DNA of 64,000 bases from Bin52 sp965243345 (GCA_965243345.1 CBDEUR010000003.1:248001-312000); one strand, 5' to 3'. Numbered from the stretch's first letter, positions 51,343-61,399 are shown. Notes: a model not told the origin generated them from the letters alone. Program-made: numbers and translations.

Positions 51343-53464
51343 CCCATGGTCTCCCTCGTCCGTATCAGTGCGTCGAGCGCGACGGCTCCCTGTCCCTTCT
51401 CGCGAATGCCCAGGGGATTCACATCGAGTTCCTCGATCCGCTCACGGTTCGCAACAGCAAACGCCGCAATGCCGAGAATGGCGCCGACCGCCGCGTCCAC
51501 GTCGGCGGGTGCGCGCCCGCGCCACCCTTCCAGCAACGGCGCGCAGCGCAGCTGCGACAATGCGCCGCGCACCCCGGATTCGGAAACCGGAAGCAGCAGC
51601 GTGACGCTGTCGGCGGCCAGCTCCACGAGGATCCCGCCCGAGCCTACCGTCAACAGCACTCCGAACTGGGCGTCGCGGTGCAACCCGACGATGAGCTCGG
51701 CAACGACTCCGGTTTCGAACCGTTCGACCAGCACGCCGGAGCCGAACGCCAGCAGGCTGCGCGCCGCGCTGCGGATTTCGCCCGGCTTGCTCAGACCGAG
51801 CCTGACGGCACCCTGTTCGGTCTTGTGGGCGATTCCAAGTGCCTTCACCGCGACCGGACCATCAAGGGAACGGGCCACCGCTGCCGCTTCGTCAACCGTC
51901 CGTGCGACCGCGCCCCGGGGAACCGCGACCCCGTACCCGGCGAGTCGCGCCTTCGCCGTCGCCTCGTCGAGAAGCAACGGCTCGGTTGGGAGCCGGTCTT
52001 TGCCGACAAGGGGAGGCTCGCGCTCGGACCGCCACGCAGTGGAGATCACCGCCGCACACGCTGTCGCCGTGAACGTCTCCCGCACACCGGCCATCGGCGC
52101 AATGCCGCGTTCGATCAGCTGCGCTGCCTCGTTCTCGGGAAGACTCTCCCCCAGGGTGGCGGTGACGATGCCCTTGCTCCCGGTCGCGTTCACGGCGCTG
52201 ACGAACGCGTTGACCGCCACCTTCCAGTCCGTGTCGTCGCACCGGTCGACGCGCGGAAAGTCGAGGACGAGCATGGCCGCATCGAAGCCTGCGCGCATGA
52301 ATGCGGTAAAGGTACCTGTCAGCGCGGTCTCGTTGCCCCAGTTGAACGTGTGGTAGTCGAACGGGTTGGCCACGGCGACCAGCGAATGCACGGTGGCACG
52401 CACGGCATCGGCGTGCGCCGGTTCGAGATCGGGGAAGGTGACGCCGGTGCCTTCGACCGTATCCGAGAGAACCGCTGCTTCGCCGCCCGAGCAGCACAGG
52501 GCACCGATCCCGCAGCCGTCGAGAGCACCGTGCACATGCAGCAGTTTCAGTGTCTCGATGAAGTCCGGAAGCCCGTGCACGCGGGCGAACCCGAGGCGGC
52601 GCAGGAACGCATCCGCGCCTGCATCAGAACCGGCGATGGATGCGGTATGGGTGAGGGTGGCGCTCCGCGCCCGCTCCGAGCGTCCGGTCTTCATGACGAT
52701 GACCGGTACCCGTCGTTCGCGGGCCGTGTACGCGAGCGCCTCGAAACCGGCAACCGAATCGAAACCTTCGACATACAGTCCGACTGCGCTCACCCGCTCG
52801 TCGTCGAGCAGGGCGGAGGCGAGCCCCGAGGCCCCGAGCTGTGCCTGGTTGCCGACAGTGACGAGGTAGGCGACGGGTAGGCCCCGCCGCTGCATCGTCA
52901 TGCTGATGCCGATGTTCGACGACTGGGTCACGATGGCCACACCGCGTTCCCGTGGGCCAAGGCGCCGCCCACCGTGCTGTCGGGCCACAGCGGCACTCCG
53001 TCGAGGAAGTTGATGAGCCCGTAGCAGTTCGGCCCGACGACGGGCATCCCCGCCGCTGCCTCCACCAGGGCCTGTTGCAGTGATCCGCCGTCACTCGCCT
53101 CCAGAAAACCGGAGGCATAGCAGACCGCTCCGCCGGCGCCGATGCGCGCGAGCGCGGCGACGATGTCGATGGTGGCGTGCCGGTTGACGGCGACGAAGGC
53201 GGCATCCGGCGCGGCAGGAAGCTCGGTGACGGACCGGAACGCGGCACGCCCGGCGACGGTGCAGCGTGTCGGGTGCACCGGCCACAGAGCGCCCCTGAAT
53301 CCCATCCGGTCGCACTGCTCGGCAACACGCGCCGCCTCGCGACCACCGACGACCGCGATGCTCCGCGGGCGGAGAAGGCGGTTGAACCGCCCGGCGCCGG
53401 CCGGCGCGCATCTGCCACCGCCAGTAGACGTCAGGCTGACTCCCGGTTCACGCATCACGACCAT
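51339..53464 (-). pseudogene. ADP-forming acyl-CoA synthetase (acetate--CoA ligase family), one-base frameshift
   Basis: About 700 codons in two frames. The N-terminal CoA-binding domain runs from ATG 53464 (NRLLRPRSIAVVGG, GPNCYGLINFLDGVPLWPD). The rest has ERGVAIVTQSSNIGISMTMQ, RSATLTHTASIAGSD and an ATP-grasp C-terminus (GPVAVKALGIAHKTEQGAV, ELDVNPLGI) in another frame from about 52950. The frames join if one G is restored in the GGG run (plus strand CCC, 52949-52951). It would activate the carboxylate, e.g. gamma-butyrobetaine, with CoA and ATP. It may be a real inactivation or a homopolymer error; the remaining sequence shows no other damage. Confidence 0.8.
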
Positions 53465-53965
53465 CGCGGACAGTGACGATGCGGACGATGGACAGTGCGC
53501 CATCGTCCAATATGGTCGTGCAAGCCGGCCCCGTGCACAAGAGCGTACAACGCCCTGATCCGGGCAAGCGGGATCGGGAAATGCGCCGCGCCGCCCGTGC
53601 GATCTGCCGGTGGTGCCGGCGGCGGGTCGATGCGGCGAAGGCCCCTGCGCAGCCGGGCCCATCGCCGGCCTGACTTGCGAATTCCGTCGAGCCGGATCAG
53701 TGCCGGTCCATGCGGCGACAGGCCCGATTTCCGTCGCGCCGGGCACCGGCCCGTGCAGCAGGCGCTGGTGTGCCCGGGCGAGGACCTGTCGGTCCATATG
53801 GGGTGACCGGCATCTCCATCCGCAGTGCTGCCGCTACCGGACTGCTTCCGTTCGTGCACGCGCGGAGACGATCACCGGTGTCGTCGGCCGATACCGGGGC
53901 AAGTTCCCGCGACCGGCACCGCTGACGCCGCGGCCAGGTTTGCGGGGCTGCACCGGTTGTCGCAC
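53465..53965. other. Intergenic, no gene recognised
   Basis: About 500 bases between the acyl-CoA dehydrogenase stop and the ligase start, both leftward. Frames in it are Arg/Pro-rich. A separate promoter for the ligase-hydratase pair may lie here. Confidence 0.45.
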
Positions 53966-55126
53966 TCAGGCTCCCAGTGGTCGCAGCAGATCGCGCCCGA
54001 TGATGTGGCGCTGGATCTCGGAGGTGCCGTCCCAGATGCGCTCGACGCGGGCGTCGCGCCAGAAGCGGGCAAGCGGGAGGTCGCTCATCAGGCCCATGCC
54101 GCCATGGATCTGGATCGCCTCGTCGGTCACCCGCGCCAGCATCTCCGAGGCGTAGACCTTGGCGGAAGCGATCTCCCGGTCTGCGGGCAGGTTCTGGTCG
54201 AGACGCCACGCGGCCGCCAGGGTCAGCCAGTCCGCCGCATCGATTTCGGTGATCATGTCGGCGAGCTTGAACGAGACCCCCTGGAACCGGCCGATCGGCT
54301 GGCCGAACTGCTCTCGTTCGGCCGCATGCGAGAGCGCGAGATCGAACACCCGGCGCGCCCGGCCTACGCACATCGCGGCCACCGTGATCCGCGTCGCGTA
54401 GAGCCACTCGTTGGCGAGTTCAAACCCGCGGTGCACCTCGCCGAGGACCTGCGCCGACGGCAGCCGGCAGTCGTCGAAGGTGAGAATGCAGTTGTGGTAG
54501 CCGCGGTGCGAGACCGAGTCGTAGCCCGGACGGATCTCGAAACCGGGGGTGCCGCGGTCGACGAGGAAGCAGGTAATGCGCTTTCTTGGCCCGCGTGCGC
54601 TCTCCTCCTCACCGGTGGCGATGAACACGATGACGAAGTCGGCGAGATCCGCGTGCGAGATGAAGTGCTTGGTGCCGTTCACGATCCAGTCATCGCCATT
54701 GGGGCGGGCCGTACACTGCATCCCGCGCACATCGGAGCCGGCACCGGGCTCGGTCATGGCGAGCGCGTCGAAGCGCTCACCACGTGCGACCGGGTAGAGG
54801 TAACGCTCCCGCTGCTCGTCGTTGCAGCCCATCAGGATCCCGGACGGCCGGCCCCAGAACACGCTGAGCGCCATCGAGGCCCGCCCGAGCTCGCGCTCCA
54901 GCAGCGTAAAGGTAAGGTTGTCGAGGCCACCGCCCCCGATCTCCGCCGGCAGGTTCGGCGCGTAGAAGCCCAGCTCGATGACCTTGCGCTTGATGTCCTC
55001 CCCGAGCTCCGGCGGCACCCGCCCCGTGCGCTCGACCTCGTCCTCGTGCGGATACAGCTCTCTCTCGACGAAGCTCCTCACGGTGTCGACCACCAACCGC
55101 TGCTCAGCCGTAAGTCCGAAGTCCAT
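53966..55126 (-). CDS. Acyl-CoA dehydrogenase (CaiA-like)
   Basis: 386 residues, standard length. FAD enzyme with GLTAEQRLVVDTVRSFVERE at the start, ALAMTEPGAGSDVRGMQC (about 119-136), NGTKHFISHA, IQIHGGMGLMSDLPLARFWRDAR and IWDGTSEIQRHIIGRDLL at the C-terminus. The sequence is close to the crotonobetainyl-CoA reductase/gamma-butyrobetainyl-CoA dehydrogenase branch by motif style and by gene context. It lies 83 bases downstream of the carnitine dehydrogenase gene on the same strand. Confidence 0.88.
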   Translation of the reverse strand: MDFGLTAEQRLVVDTVRSFVERELYPHEDEVERTGRVPPELGEDIKRKVIELGFYAPNLPAEIGGGGLDNLTFTLLERELGRASMALSVFWGRPSGILMGCNDEQRERYLYPVARGERFDALAMTEPGAGSDVRGMQCTARPNGDDWIVNGTKHFISHADLADFVIVFIATGEEESARGPRKRITCFLVDRGTPGFEIRPGYDSVSHRGYHNCILTFDDCRLPSAQVLGEVHRGFELANEWLYATRITVAAMCVGRARRVFDLALSHAAEREQFGQPIGRFQGVSFKLADMITEIDAADWLTLAAAWRLDQNLPADREIASAKVYASEMLARVTDEAIQIHGGMGLMSDLPLARFWRDARVERIWDGTSEIQRHIIGRDLLRPLGA

Positions 55127-55209
55127 GGTTCCCCCCGTCCACTCAATGCCAGCGGCTACCGTGTCTTGACCCTCGATGCATGATGCCCCTGGGCCGCGCG
55201 AGCCGGCGG

Positions 55210-56220
55210 CTATCCAGTCGGGTCAGCACGATCCCGCATCAGTTCCCTCGCGTCCCGCAGCAGGCTTCCGGCACCCCAGCCGGACGCTCCGGCCCGTTCC
55301 AGCGCCTGCATGATGCCGATCAGGTTGTCGTCGCGGATGCGCTCGAGTTCCCTGATCGAGAGCCCCCCGGCCTGTTCGTCCGACTGGGCGGCGATCCTGT
55401 CGATCAGCGCCTGGTCAAGCTCGGGTACGTCGGTGAGCCGTGTCCACGGCCAGCGCAGGCAGGGCCCGAACTGCTCCATGAAATGTCTCATGCCCGCCTC
55501 GCCGCCTGCGATCCGGTATGTCTGAAAGATCCCCATCTGCGCCCAGCGCAGGCCGAAGGAGTAGCGGATGACATCGTCCAGCTCCTCGACCGTGGCGATG
55601 CCGTCGCGCACGAGCCACAGTGCCTCGCGCCAGAGAGCCTCCTGGAGCCGGTCGGCGATGAATGCATCGATCTCCTTTCTGACCAGCACCGGCTTCATGC
55701 CGACCGATGCATACGCCCGGCTCGCCCGCTCCTTTGCGCCGGCAGCTGTTGCGCGGCCGCCCACGACCTCGACCAGGGGGAGCAGGTAGACAGGATTGAA
55801 CGGGTGCCCGACAAGCATGCGTTCCGGATATGCCAGATCACGCTGCATGTCGCTCGGCAGCAGACCGGAGGTGGATGAGGCAATGACAGTGTCGGACGGT
55901 GCCGATGCATCGATCTCGGCGAGGACAGCGCGCTTGAGATCGAGCCGCTCCGGTACGCTTTCCTGAATGAAGTCGGCGCCGTCGACCGCTTCGGCAACAC
56001 TCGCAGCGATCCGGAGGGTGCCGCGCGCCGGACGGGTATCGCCGAACAGGCGGGCAAACGCGTGCTCGGCGTTCGCAAGTACGTCGGCTGCCTTTCGCCC
56101 GGTCTCCGGATCCGGGTCGAAGACCGATACGTCGATCCCGCAAAGTACGAAACGGGCTGCCCACCCGCACCCGATGACCCCGCTGCCGATGCACGCGGCG
56201 CGTTTGATGCCGACCGCCAT
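55210..56220 (-). CDS. lcdH: L-carnitine dehydrogenase-like 3-hydroxyacyl-CoA dehydrogenase family protein
   Basis: 336 residues. N-terminal NAD site AACIGSGVIGCGWAARFVL (about 8-26), IASSTSGLLPSDMQ (about 130-143), PERMLVGHPFNPVYLLPLVE with the catalytic His (about 150), then an all-helical C-terminal domain with FMEQFGPCLRWPW. These match L-carnitine 3-dehydrogenases, which make 3-dehydrocarnitine. ATG 56220 is chosen for GGAGGT and GGAG upstream. It follows the BKACE gene by 51 bases, which is a recurrent pairing in carnitine users. Confidence 0.85.
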   Translation of the reverse strand: MAVGIKRAACIGSGVIGCGWAARFVLCGIDVSVFDPDPETGRKAADVLANAEHAFARLFGDTRPARGTLRIAASVAEAVDGADFIQESVPERLDLKRAVLAEIDASAPSDTVIASSTSGLLPSDMQRDLAYPERMLVGHPFNPVYLLPLVEVVGGRATAAGAKERASRAYASVGMKPVLVRKEIDAFIADRLQEALWREALWLVRDGIATVEELDDVIRYSFGLRWAQMGIFQTYRIAGGEAGMRHFMEQFGPCLRWPWTRLTDVPELDQALIDRIAAQSDEQAGGLSIRELERIRDDNLIGIMQALERAGASGWGAGSLLRDARELMRDRADPTG

Positions 56221-56271
56221 GATCTCCGGACCTCCCGCTCGGGCGCCGCGATCGCGTCGTGTCATCCCGGC

Positions 56272-57174
56272 TCAGTGCTTTCTGAGCGAGAGCTTCTCGC
56301 GTACCTCCTCCGGTCCGACCACCCGCACCCCCATGTTCTCTGCGATCGCGACTGCCCGCTCCACGAGTTGCGCGTTGGTGGCAGGCACGCCCCGCTTCAG
56401 CCAGATGTTGTCCTCGAGTCCCACGCGGATGTTGCCACCCGCAAGCACCGCGAGTGCGGCGTACGGAAGCTGGTTGCGGCTGATGGAGAACGCGGAGAAG
56501 GTCCAGCCCTGCGGAAGGTTGTTCACCATCGACATCAGGGTGCCGATGTCGTCGGGCGCACCCCAGGGAATGCCCATGCAGAACTGCACCATGACCGGCT
56601 CTTCGATGAGGCCCTGGTCCGCCAGCCGTTTCGCGAAGGCGAGATGGCCGGTGTCGAAGACCTCGATTTCCGGCCGCACGCCGAGCGCCTGCACGCGGCG
56701 GGCCATGTCCGCGAGCATTGCCGGGGTGTTGGTCATGATGTAGTCGCCCTCGCCGAAGTTCATCGTCCCGCAGTCAAGCGTACAGATCTCGGGCAGGAGC
56801 TCGGCGACGTGGGCGAGCCGCTCTTCCCCGCTGGCCAGGTCCGTGCCCGTCTGCGAGAACGGCAGTGGTTGGTCTGCGGGACCGAGGGTCAGGTCACCTC
56901 CCATGCCCGCGGTGAGATTGAGCACCACGTCCACGCCCGAATTCCGTACCCGCTCGACCACCTCGCGATAGAGTGCCGGATCCCGCGCCGGCTGGCCTGT
57001 CCCGGGATCGCGCACGTGCACGTGGATGATCGCAGCACCTGCCCGTGCCGCGTCGATGCCGGCCCGGGCGATCTGCTCAGGGGTCACCGGAACCTTGTCG
57101 GACCGGCCGGTGGTGTCGCCGGCGCCGGTGAGCGCGCAGGTGATGAAGACCTCGCGGCTGGGGGCGAGTGCCAT
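56272..57174 (-). CDS. Beta-keto acid cleavage enzyme (BKACE family), probable 3-dehydrocarnitine cleavage
   Basis: 300 residues, Zn-dependent TIM barrel. The zinc His pair is in IIHVHVRDPGTGQPARD (about 49-65). Other signatures are NLTAGMGGDLTLGP, TLDCGTMNFG, EIEVFDTGHLAFA, VMVQFCMGIPWGAP and GGNIRVGLEDNIWL. The family condenses a beta-keto acid with acetyl-CoA to give acetoacetate and a new CoA ester; some members use 3-dehydrocarnitine. AGGAGG lies 8 bases before ATG 57174. As first gene of the leftward set it supports carnitine breakdown to glycine betaine. Confidence 0.87.
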   Translation of the reverse strand: MALAPSREVFITCALTGAGDTTGRSDKVPVTPEQIARAGIDAARAGAAIIHVHVRDPGTGQPARDPALYREVVERVRNSGVDVVLNLTAGMGGDLTLGPADQPLPFSQTGTDLASGEERLAHVAELLPEICTLDCGTMNFGEGDYIMTNTPAMLADMARRVQALGVRPEIEVFDTGHLAFAKRLADQGLIEEPVMVQFCMGIPWGAPDDIGTLMSMVNNLPQGWTFSAFSISRNQLPYAALAVLAGGNIRVGLEDNIWLKRGVPATNAQLVERAVAIAENMGVRVVGPEEVREKLSLRKH

Positions 57175-57623
57175 GATGCTGTCCTCCTCGCGTCTGCAGG
57201 ATCGCCGGCTATCGTCACCCGGCGTTCTTCGGTCGATCAAGCCCCCGTATTCCCGTTCGGACAAGCCGCCTGTGTCCCGTCGCCCGACAGTGAATGCGCG
57301 GTGCTGTCAATTCCCAGGCTGGTGCCGACGCGTCGTCCGGCACCGGTCATGCAGTCTTGTGTCAAGCTGGTCAGATTCCCCGGTCACGTCGCGCTGGATT
57401 GCTCGCCGCCGGCCGAAGCACGGGACGTGGATCGGTGGTCCACGACGGCCTGTCTGCGTGCACCGGCGATACCGTCGGCCTGTGGCGAAGCCGAATACAG
57501 ACCGTGGACCGGCGCAGGACTCAGACGGCGTAAGACCGGGCTTCCGGGACTCCTCGGCTCGGGCCTTCGGGATGCTCTCGAACCTGCACGGAGCAGCGGG
57601 TTTCGCACCGGAAGGAACCTGCC
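57175..57623. other. Intergenic, promoter region of the carnitine-type genes
   Basis: 449 bases between the BKACE start and the stop of the upstream membrane-protein gene on the same strand. No gene, dyad or regulator was recognised. Confidence 0.45.
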
Positions 57624-58166
57624 TTATCCCTGGCAGGGGGACCGGACGCTTCCGGCCGGTTCAGCATGGGCGAGTCGCCCACCTGCATTCACGACGAGCC
57701 AGCTCACCAGGATCAGCATCATGTAGGTCCCGTGTTCCAGCAGTTCCGCCCGGTCACCCACCACGACATCGAACGCGCTGAACCCGACAAAGGTCAGGAT
57801 CGAAGCGGAAACAGTGATGGACATGCCGCTGAACACTGCGGCCGACGGGAACGCGCGGACCAGGGACCAGAGTGTGGAGAGGAAGACGAGACCGAGCGCG
57901 ATTTCCCAGATGCCGGCGAAGATCAGGATCGGCTCCACAAGGGACGCATCGACTTCGATCCTGTGCAGATAGGTGCTGAATTGATCCGTCCGATCCTTCC
58001 CGTGCCAGCGGAAGCCCGGCAAATCGCGTCCGCACAGAAACTTGTCCATCCCGTTCATGATCCAGAACACGGCCCAGTAGAGGACGACGCCTCCGGCGAT
58101 CAACCGCAGATGGGTGCGGCCTGGCACGTACGGGGCCTGAAGGTTCCGGGCGTCGTCTTGCAGCAC
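57624..58166 (-). CDS. Hypothetical four-helix membrane protein
   Basis: 180 residues from GTG 58166, which has AGGAGGACG just upstream; an ATG nine codons earlier is less likely. Four hydrophobic segments lie at about 22-42 (VLYWAVFWIMNG), 75-98, 105-130 and 145-162. A hydrophilic loop with FLCGRDLPGFRWHGKDR falls between the first two. The layout is DoxX-like, but no DoxX signature is certain. It stands alone between the carnitine set and the M16 peptidases. Confidence 0.65.
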   Translation of the reverse strand: MLQDDARNLQAPYVPGRTHLRLIAGGVVLYWAVFWIMNGMDKFLCGRDLPGFRWHGKDRTDQFSTYLHRIEVDASLVEPILIFAGIWEIALGLVFLSTLWSLVRAFPSAAVFSGMSITVSASILTFVGFSAFDVVVGDRAELLEHGTYMMLILVSWLVVNAGGRLAHAEPAGSVRSPCQG

Positions 58167-58585
58167 TGCGTCCTCCTGCTTCGTACATGGCAATCGGTGG
58201 TGTCAGTTTCCACGGCGCCGGAAACATGACGCTCGTGAAGTTCGTCCTTTTGTCCTGAAGAGCGCCTGTCTGCAACGTCTCCTGGTCCGACGTGAGTGCA
58301 GGGGTGCGACGACTGAAGGCGGCTGTCGGCCGCCTCCCTCACTCTTCGCGGCACTGAACGACTGTCGGATGCCGCCACGCGGCCATGTGCCGCATGATCC
58401 AGGGTGCGTCGTCGTTCGAGGACCTGGCGGGCGCGATGACACGTGGCTGCGCCAGCGTGCGGGAGGGGTTTGTTCAAGGGGCCCGCCAGGCTGTCACCGG
58501 GACGCGGGGAGTGAGACGCGGCTACGCAAGGTCCGTAGAATGGTGTAACGGGGAGGGACGCGTACCGGTGGAGGAACCCCGAAGC
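58167..58585. other. Intergenic, divergent promoter region
   Basis: 419 bases between the leftward membrane-protein gene and the rightward M16 peptidase operon. No gene or clear regulatory element was recognised. Confidence 0.5.
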
Positions 58586-60001
58586 ATGTCCACCTGTCGA
58601 TTCTGGCGAAACGGCGTACCGCGCAATCGCGGACCCTTCCGGCGCAGCGGTTCCGTGGTCTTGCAGGCGGCCCGATGGACTGCCGTGCTGGCGGTGGCCG
58701 TCGCCGTCGTGCTGCTCGCGGGATCCCGCAGCAAGGCCGATCCCTTCGAGATCGCCGGGTTCCGGCTCGACAACGGCCTCGAGGTGGTGGTGATCAGCGA
58801 CCACCGCGCTCCGGTGGTCACGCAGATGCTGTGGTACAGGGTCGGCAGCGCCGACGAGGAACCCGGCAAGTCGGGGCTCGCGCACCTGGTCGAACACCTG
58901 ATGTTTCGCGGTGTGAGAACCGGGGAACGGGTTGACGCGTCCACACTGATCAAGCGGATCGGTGGCGAGGAGAACGCGTTTACCAGCCACGACTACACGG
59001 CCTACCACCAGACGGTGGTCTCCGACCGGCTCGAGGTGGTCATGGAACTCGAGGCCCGACGCATGGCGAGGCTCGAGGTGCTGGCCGGCGACCTCGAGAT
59101 CGAGCGCAAGGTGGTGCTCGAGGAACGGTTCGTGCGGGTTGCGAACAGCGACGCCGCCCGGTTCCGCGAACAGGTCAATGCCGCAACCTGGCTTGCCTAT
59201 CCGTACCGGCTGCCGGTGATCGGCTGGGAACACGAGATCCGTGCTCTCGAGCTCGATGACGTCATGGAGTTCCATCGGCGTTGGTACGGGCCCGACAATG
59301 CAGTGCTGGTTCTCGCCGGCGACGTCACCGGGGCGCGTGCACGCAGGCTGGCCCGCCGGTACTACGGCGCCATCCCGAAACGCGACATCGCGCCGCGCGA
59401 CCGGGTCGGGGAACCGGAGCAGGTCGCGCCGAGACGGCTGGCCATGCGCAGTCCCCAGGTCGGCCAGCCGTCCTGGCGGCGGCGCTACATCGCTCCGGGG
59501 TACGCGACCGGGCTTGATGACGCGCACGCACTCGAAGTCCTCTCTGTCATCCTCGGCGGCGGTACCACCGGCCGGCTGTACCGCTCTCTCGTCATCGAAC
59601 AGGAACTGGCTGTCTCTGCAGGCTGCTGGTACCGCGCCGACGCACTGGGGCCGACCACCTTCGGGTTCTACGCCAGTCCGGCGCCAGGAGTGGGGCTCGA
59701 CGTGCTCGAGGCGGCCGTCGATGCCGAGATCGACCGGGTGCTCGCCGAGGGCGTGACGGCAGCGGAACGTGACACCGCGGTCCGGCGCCTGCGCAGGTCC
59801 GAGATCCTGGCAAGCGACACCGTTGCCGGCTCGGCCCGGATCATCGGCGTCGCGCTGGTCACCGGAAGGAGCCTGGAGGCGGTCAGGTCGTGGCCGCAGA
59901 GGGTGGCGGCGGTGAAAGTGGACGATATTCGCCGGGTCGCGGGTTCGGTGTTCCGGCTCGAGCGATCGGTGACCGGCGAGCTGCGACCTTCACGGTCATG
60001 A
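58586..60001 (+). CDS. M16-family zinc peptidase (catalytic partner)
   Basis: 471 residues. A basic N-terminus and a hydrophobic stretch (about 25-45, cut or anchor near 51) direct it to the periplasm. The inverted zinc motif HLVEHLMF (His100, Glu103, His104) and a downstream Glu in VVLEERF (about 178-181) form the active site. The C-terminal half has the M16 GGGTTGRLYRSLVIEQELA (about 316-334). GGAGGAAC precedes the ATG. It overlaps the second M16 gene by ATGA; such pairs form heterodimers in proteobacteria. Confidence 0.92.
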   Translation: MSTCRFWRNGVPRNRGPFRRSGSVVLQAARWTAVLAVAVAVVLLAGSRSKADPFEIAGFRLDNGLEVVVISDHRAPVVTQMLWYRVGSADEEPGKSGLAHLVEHLMFRGVRTGERVDASTLIKRIGGEENAFTSHDYTAYHQTVVSDRLEVVMELEARRMARLEVLAGDLEIERKVVLEERFVRVANSDAARFREQVNAATWLAYPYRLPVIGWEHEIRALELDDVMEFHRRWYGPDNAVLVLAGDVTGARARRLARRYYGAIPKRDIAPRDRVGEPEQVAPRRLAMRSPQVGQPSWRRRYIAPGYATGLDDAHALEVLSVILGGGTTGRLYRSLVIEQELAVSAGCWYRADALGPTTFGFYASPAPGVGLDVLEAAVDAEIDRVLAEGVTAAERDTAVRRLRRSEILASDTVAGSARIIGVALVTGRSLEAVRSWPQRVAAVKVDDIRRVAGSVFRLERSVTGELRPSRS

Positions 60002-61353
60002 AGCGGCGCGGCCTTGTGCGGTGGCAGTGCCTTGCGGTGCTGGTGATGCTGGCATGGCCCGCGGCCTCCATGGCGCTCGACATCACCCCGGTGACCAGCC
60101 CGGGCGGGATCCGGGCATGGCTGGTGGAAGATCACCGGCGTCCCATCATCACGATCATGGTCCGCTTCCCGACAGGCAGTGTCGCCGATCCGGCTGGCCG
60201 GGAAGGGCTCGTTCACCTCGCTGCCGGACTGTTCGACGAGGGCGCGGGAGACCTCGCTTCGGACGCGTTTCGCGCCGGCCTGGAAGAGCAGTCGATCGCT
60301 CTCGGTTTCTCCGCCCGGCATGAATCCCTGACGATGTCGCTCATGACCCTGACGGAGACCAGCGAACTCGCCTTCAGGCTGGCGCGCCTGGCGCTCTCCC
60401 GGCCCCGGTTCGATCCGGGCCCGCTCGACCGGGTGCGCAACCAGGTCATCGCCGGGATCAGGGCGCGTCGGGAGCGACCGGGCGTCATCGCCTGGCGCAA
60501 CTGGTGGACATCCGCTTTCCCCGGCCATCCCTACGGCCGGCCGCTGCGCGGCACCATCGCCTCTCTCCGGCGCATCACCCGCGATGACCTCCTCGCCCTG
60601 GCACCGGGCCTGCTTGCACGAGACGGCGTGACGGTTGCCGCGGTCGGTGACATGACGCCCGACGCACTGGGATCGGTACTCGACGACATGCTGGGCGGTC
60701 TCGCGGGTTCACCGGTACAGGTGTCGGTGCCCGACGTTGCGCACGCGCGGCCCGGTGCGGTGATGGTGGTCGAACGCGATCTTGCCCAGTCGGTCATTGT
60801 CTTCGGCCATGACGGTATCGGCAGGGACGACCCGGACTGGTACGCCGCGGTGATCCTGTTCGAAATCCTTGCCGGTGGACACGGATCGCGGCTGCGAAAG
60901 GAACTGCGCGAGACACGCGGCCTTACCTACTCCGTCTCCGCCGGCGCCGCCCTGTTCGACCATGCGGCCCTCGTGACGGGACGCGTTTCAACCGGGAATT
61001 CCGGGGTTGCCGAGACCATTGCGCACATAAGGGCCGTCTGGCGCGACTTTGCGGCCAACGGTCCGACAGAACAGGAGGTGCATGATGCCAAGGAATACAT
61101 CAAGGGATCCCGGGCACTGAGGCTGACCAGTTCCCCGGGCATCGCCAGGACCCTCCTGGGCATCCAGGTCGCGGGACTCGGGATCGATTACCTCGACCGC
61201 CAGCCCGCCATGATCGACGCCGTCTCGATGCTGGACCTGCAACGGGTGGCGGCCCGCCTGTTCAGGGAGCGCGAACTTGCCTTCGTCGTTGTGGGCAAGC
61301 CGTCCGGCGTCGAGGCAACCCACCGCGTGCCCGAAGGGACTCCGCCCGGTTGA
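59998..61353 (+). CDS. M16-family protein lacking the zinc motif (non-catalytic partner)
   Basis: 451 residues with a signal peptide (about 1-27, LAVLVMLAWPAASMA) and the two M16 half-domains. At the HxxEH position it has GLVHLAAGLFDEGAG, so the Glu and second His are missing and it cannot bind zinc normally. The C-terminal domain keeps LAGGHGSRLRKELRETRGLTYSV (split over about 301-323). It overlaps the catalytic M16 gene (ATGA) and is followed 46 bases later by mutL. Confidence 0.9.
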   Translation: MKRRGLVRWQCLAVLVMLAWPAASMALDITPVTSPGGIRAWLVEDHRRPIITIMVRFPTGSVADPAGREGLVHLAAGLFDEGAGDLASDAFRAGLEEQSIALGFSARHESLTMSLMTLTETSELAFRLARLALSRPRFDPGPLDRVRNQVIAGIRARRERPGVIAWRNWWTSAFPGHPYGRPLRGTIASLRRITRDDLLALAPGLLARDGVTVAAVGDMTPDALGSVLDDMLGGLAGSPVQVSVPDVAHARPGAVMVVERDLAQSVIVFGHDGIGRDDPDWYAAVILFEILAGGHGSRLRKELRETRGLTYSVSAGAALFDHAALVTGRVSTGNSGVAETIAHIRAVWRDFAANGPTEQEVHDAKEYIKGSRALRLTSSPGIARTLLGIQVAGLGIDYLDRQPAMIDAVSMLDLQRVAARLFRERELAFVVVGKPSGVEATHRVPEGTPPG

Positions 61354-61399
61354 GGTGTCGACAGGCCGGGGTGGGCGCTGTATCTTGGGGTCGGGGAAA

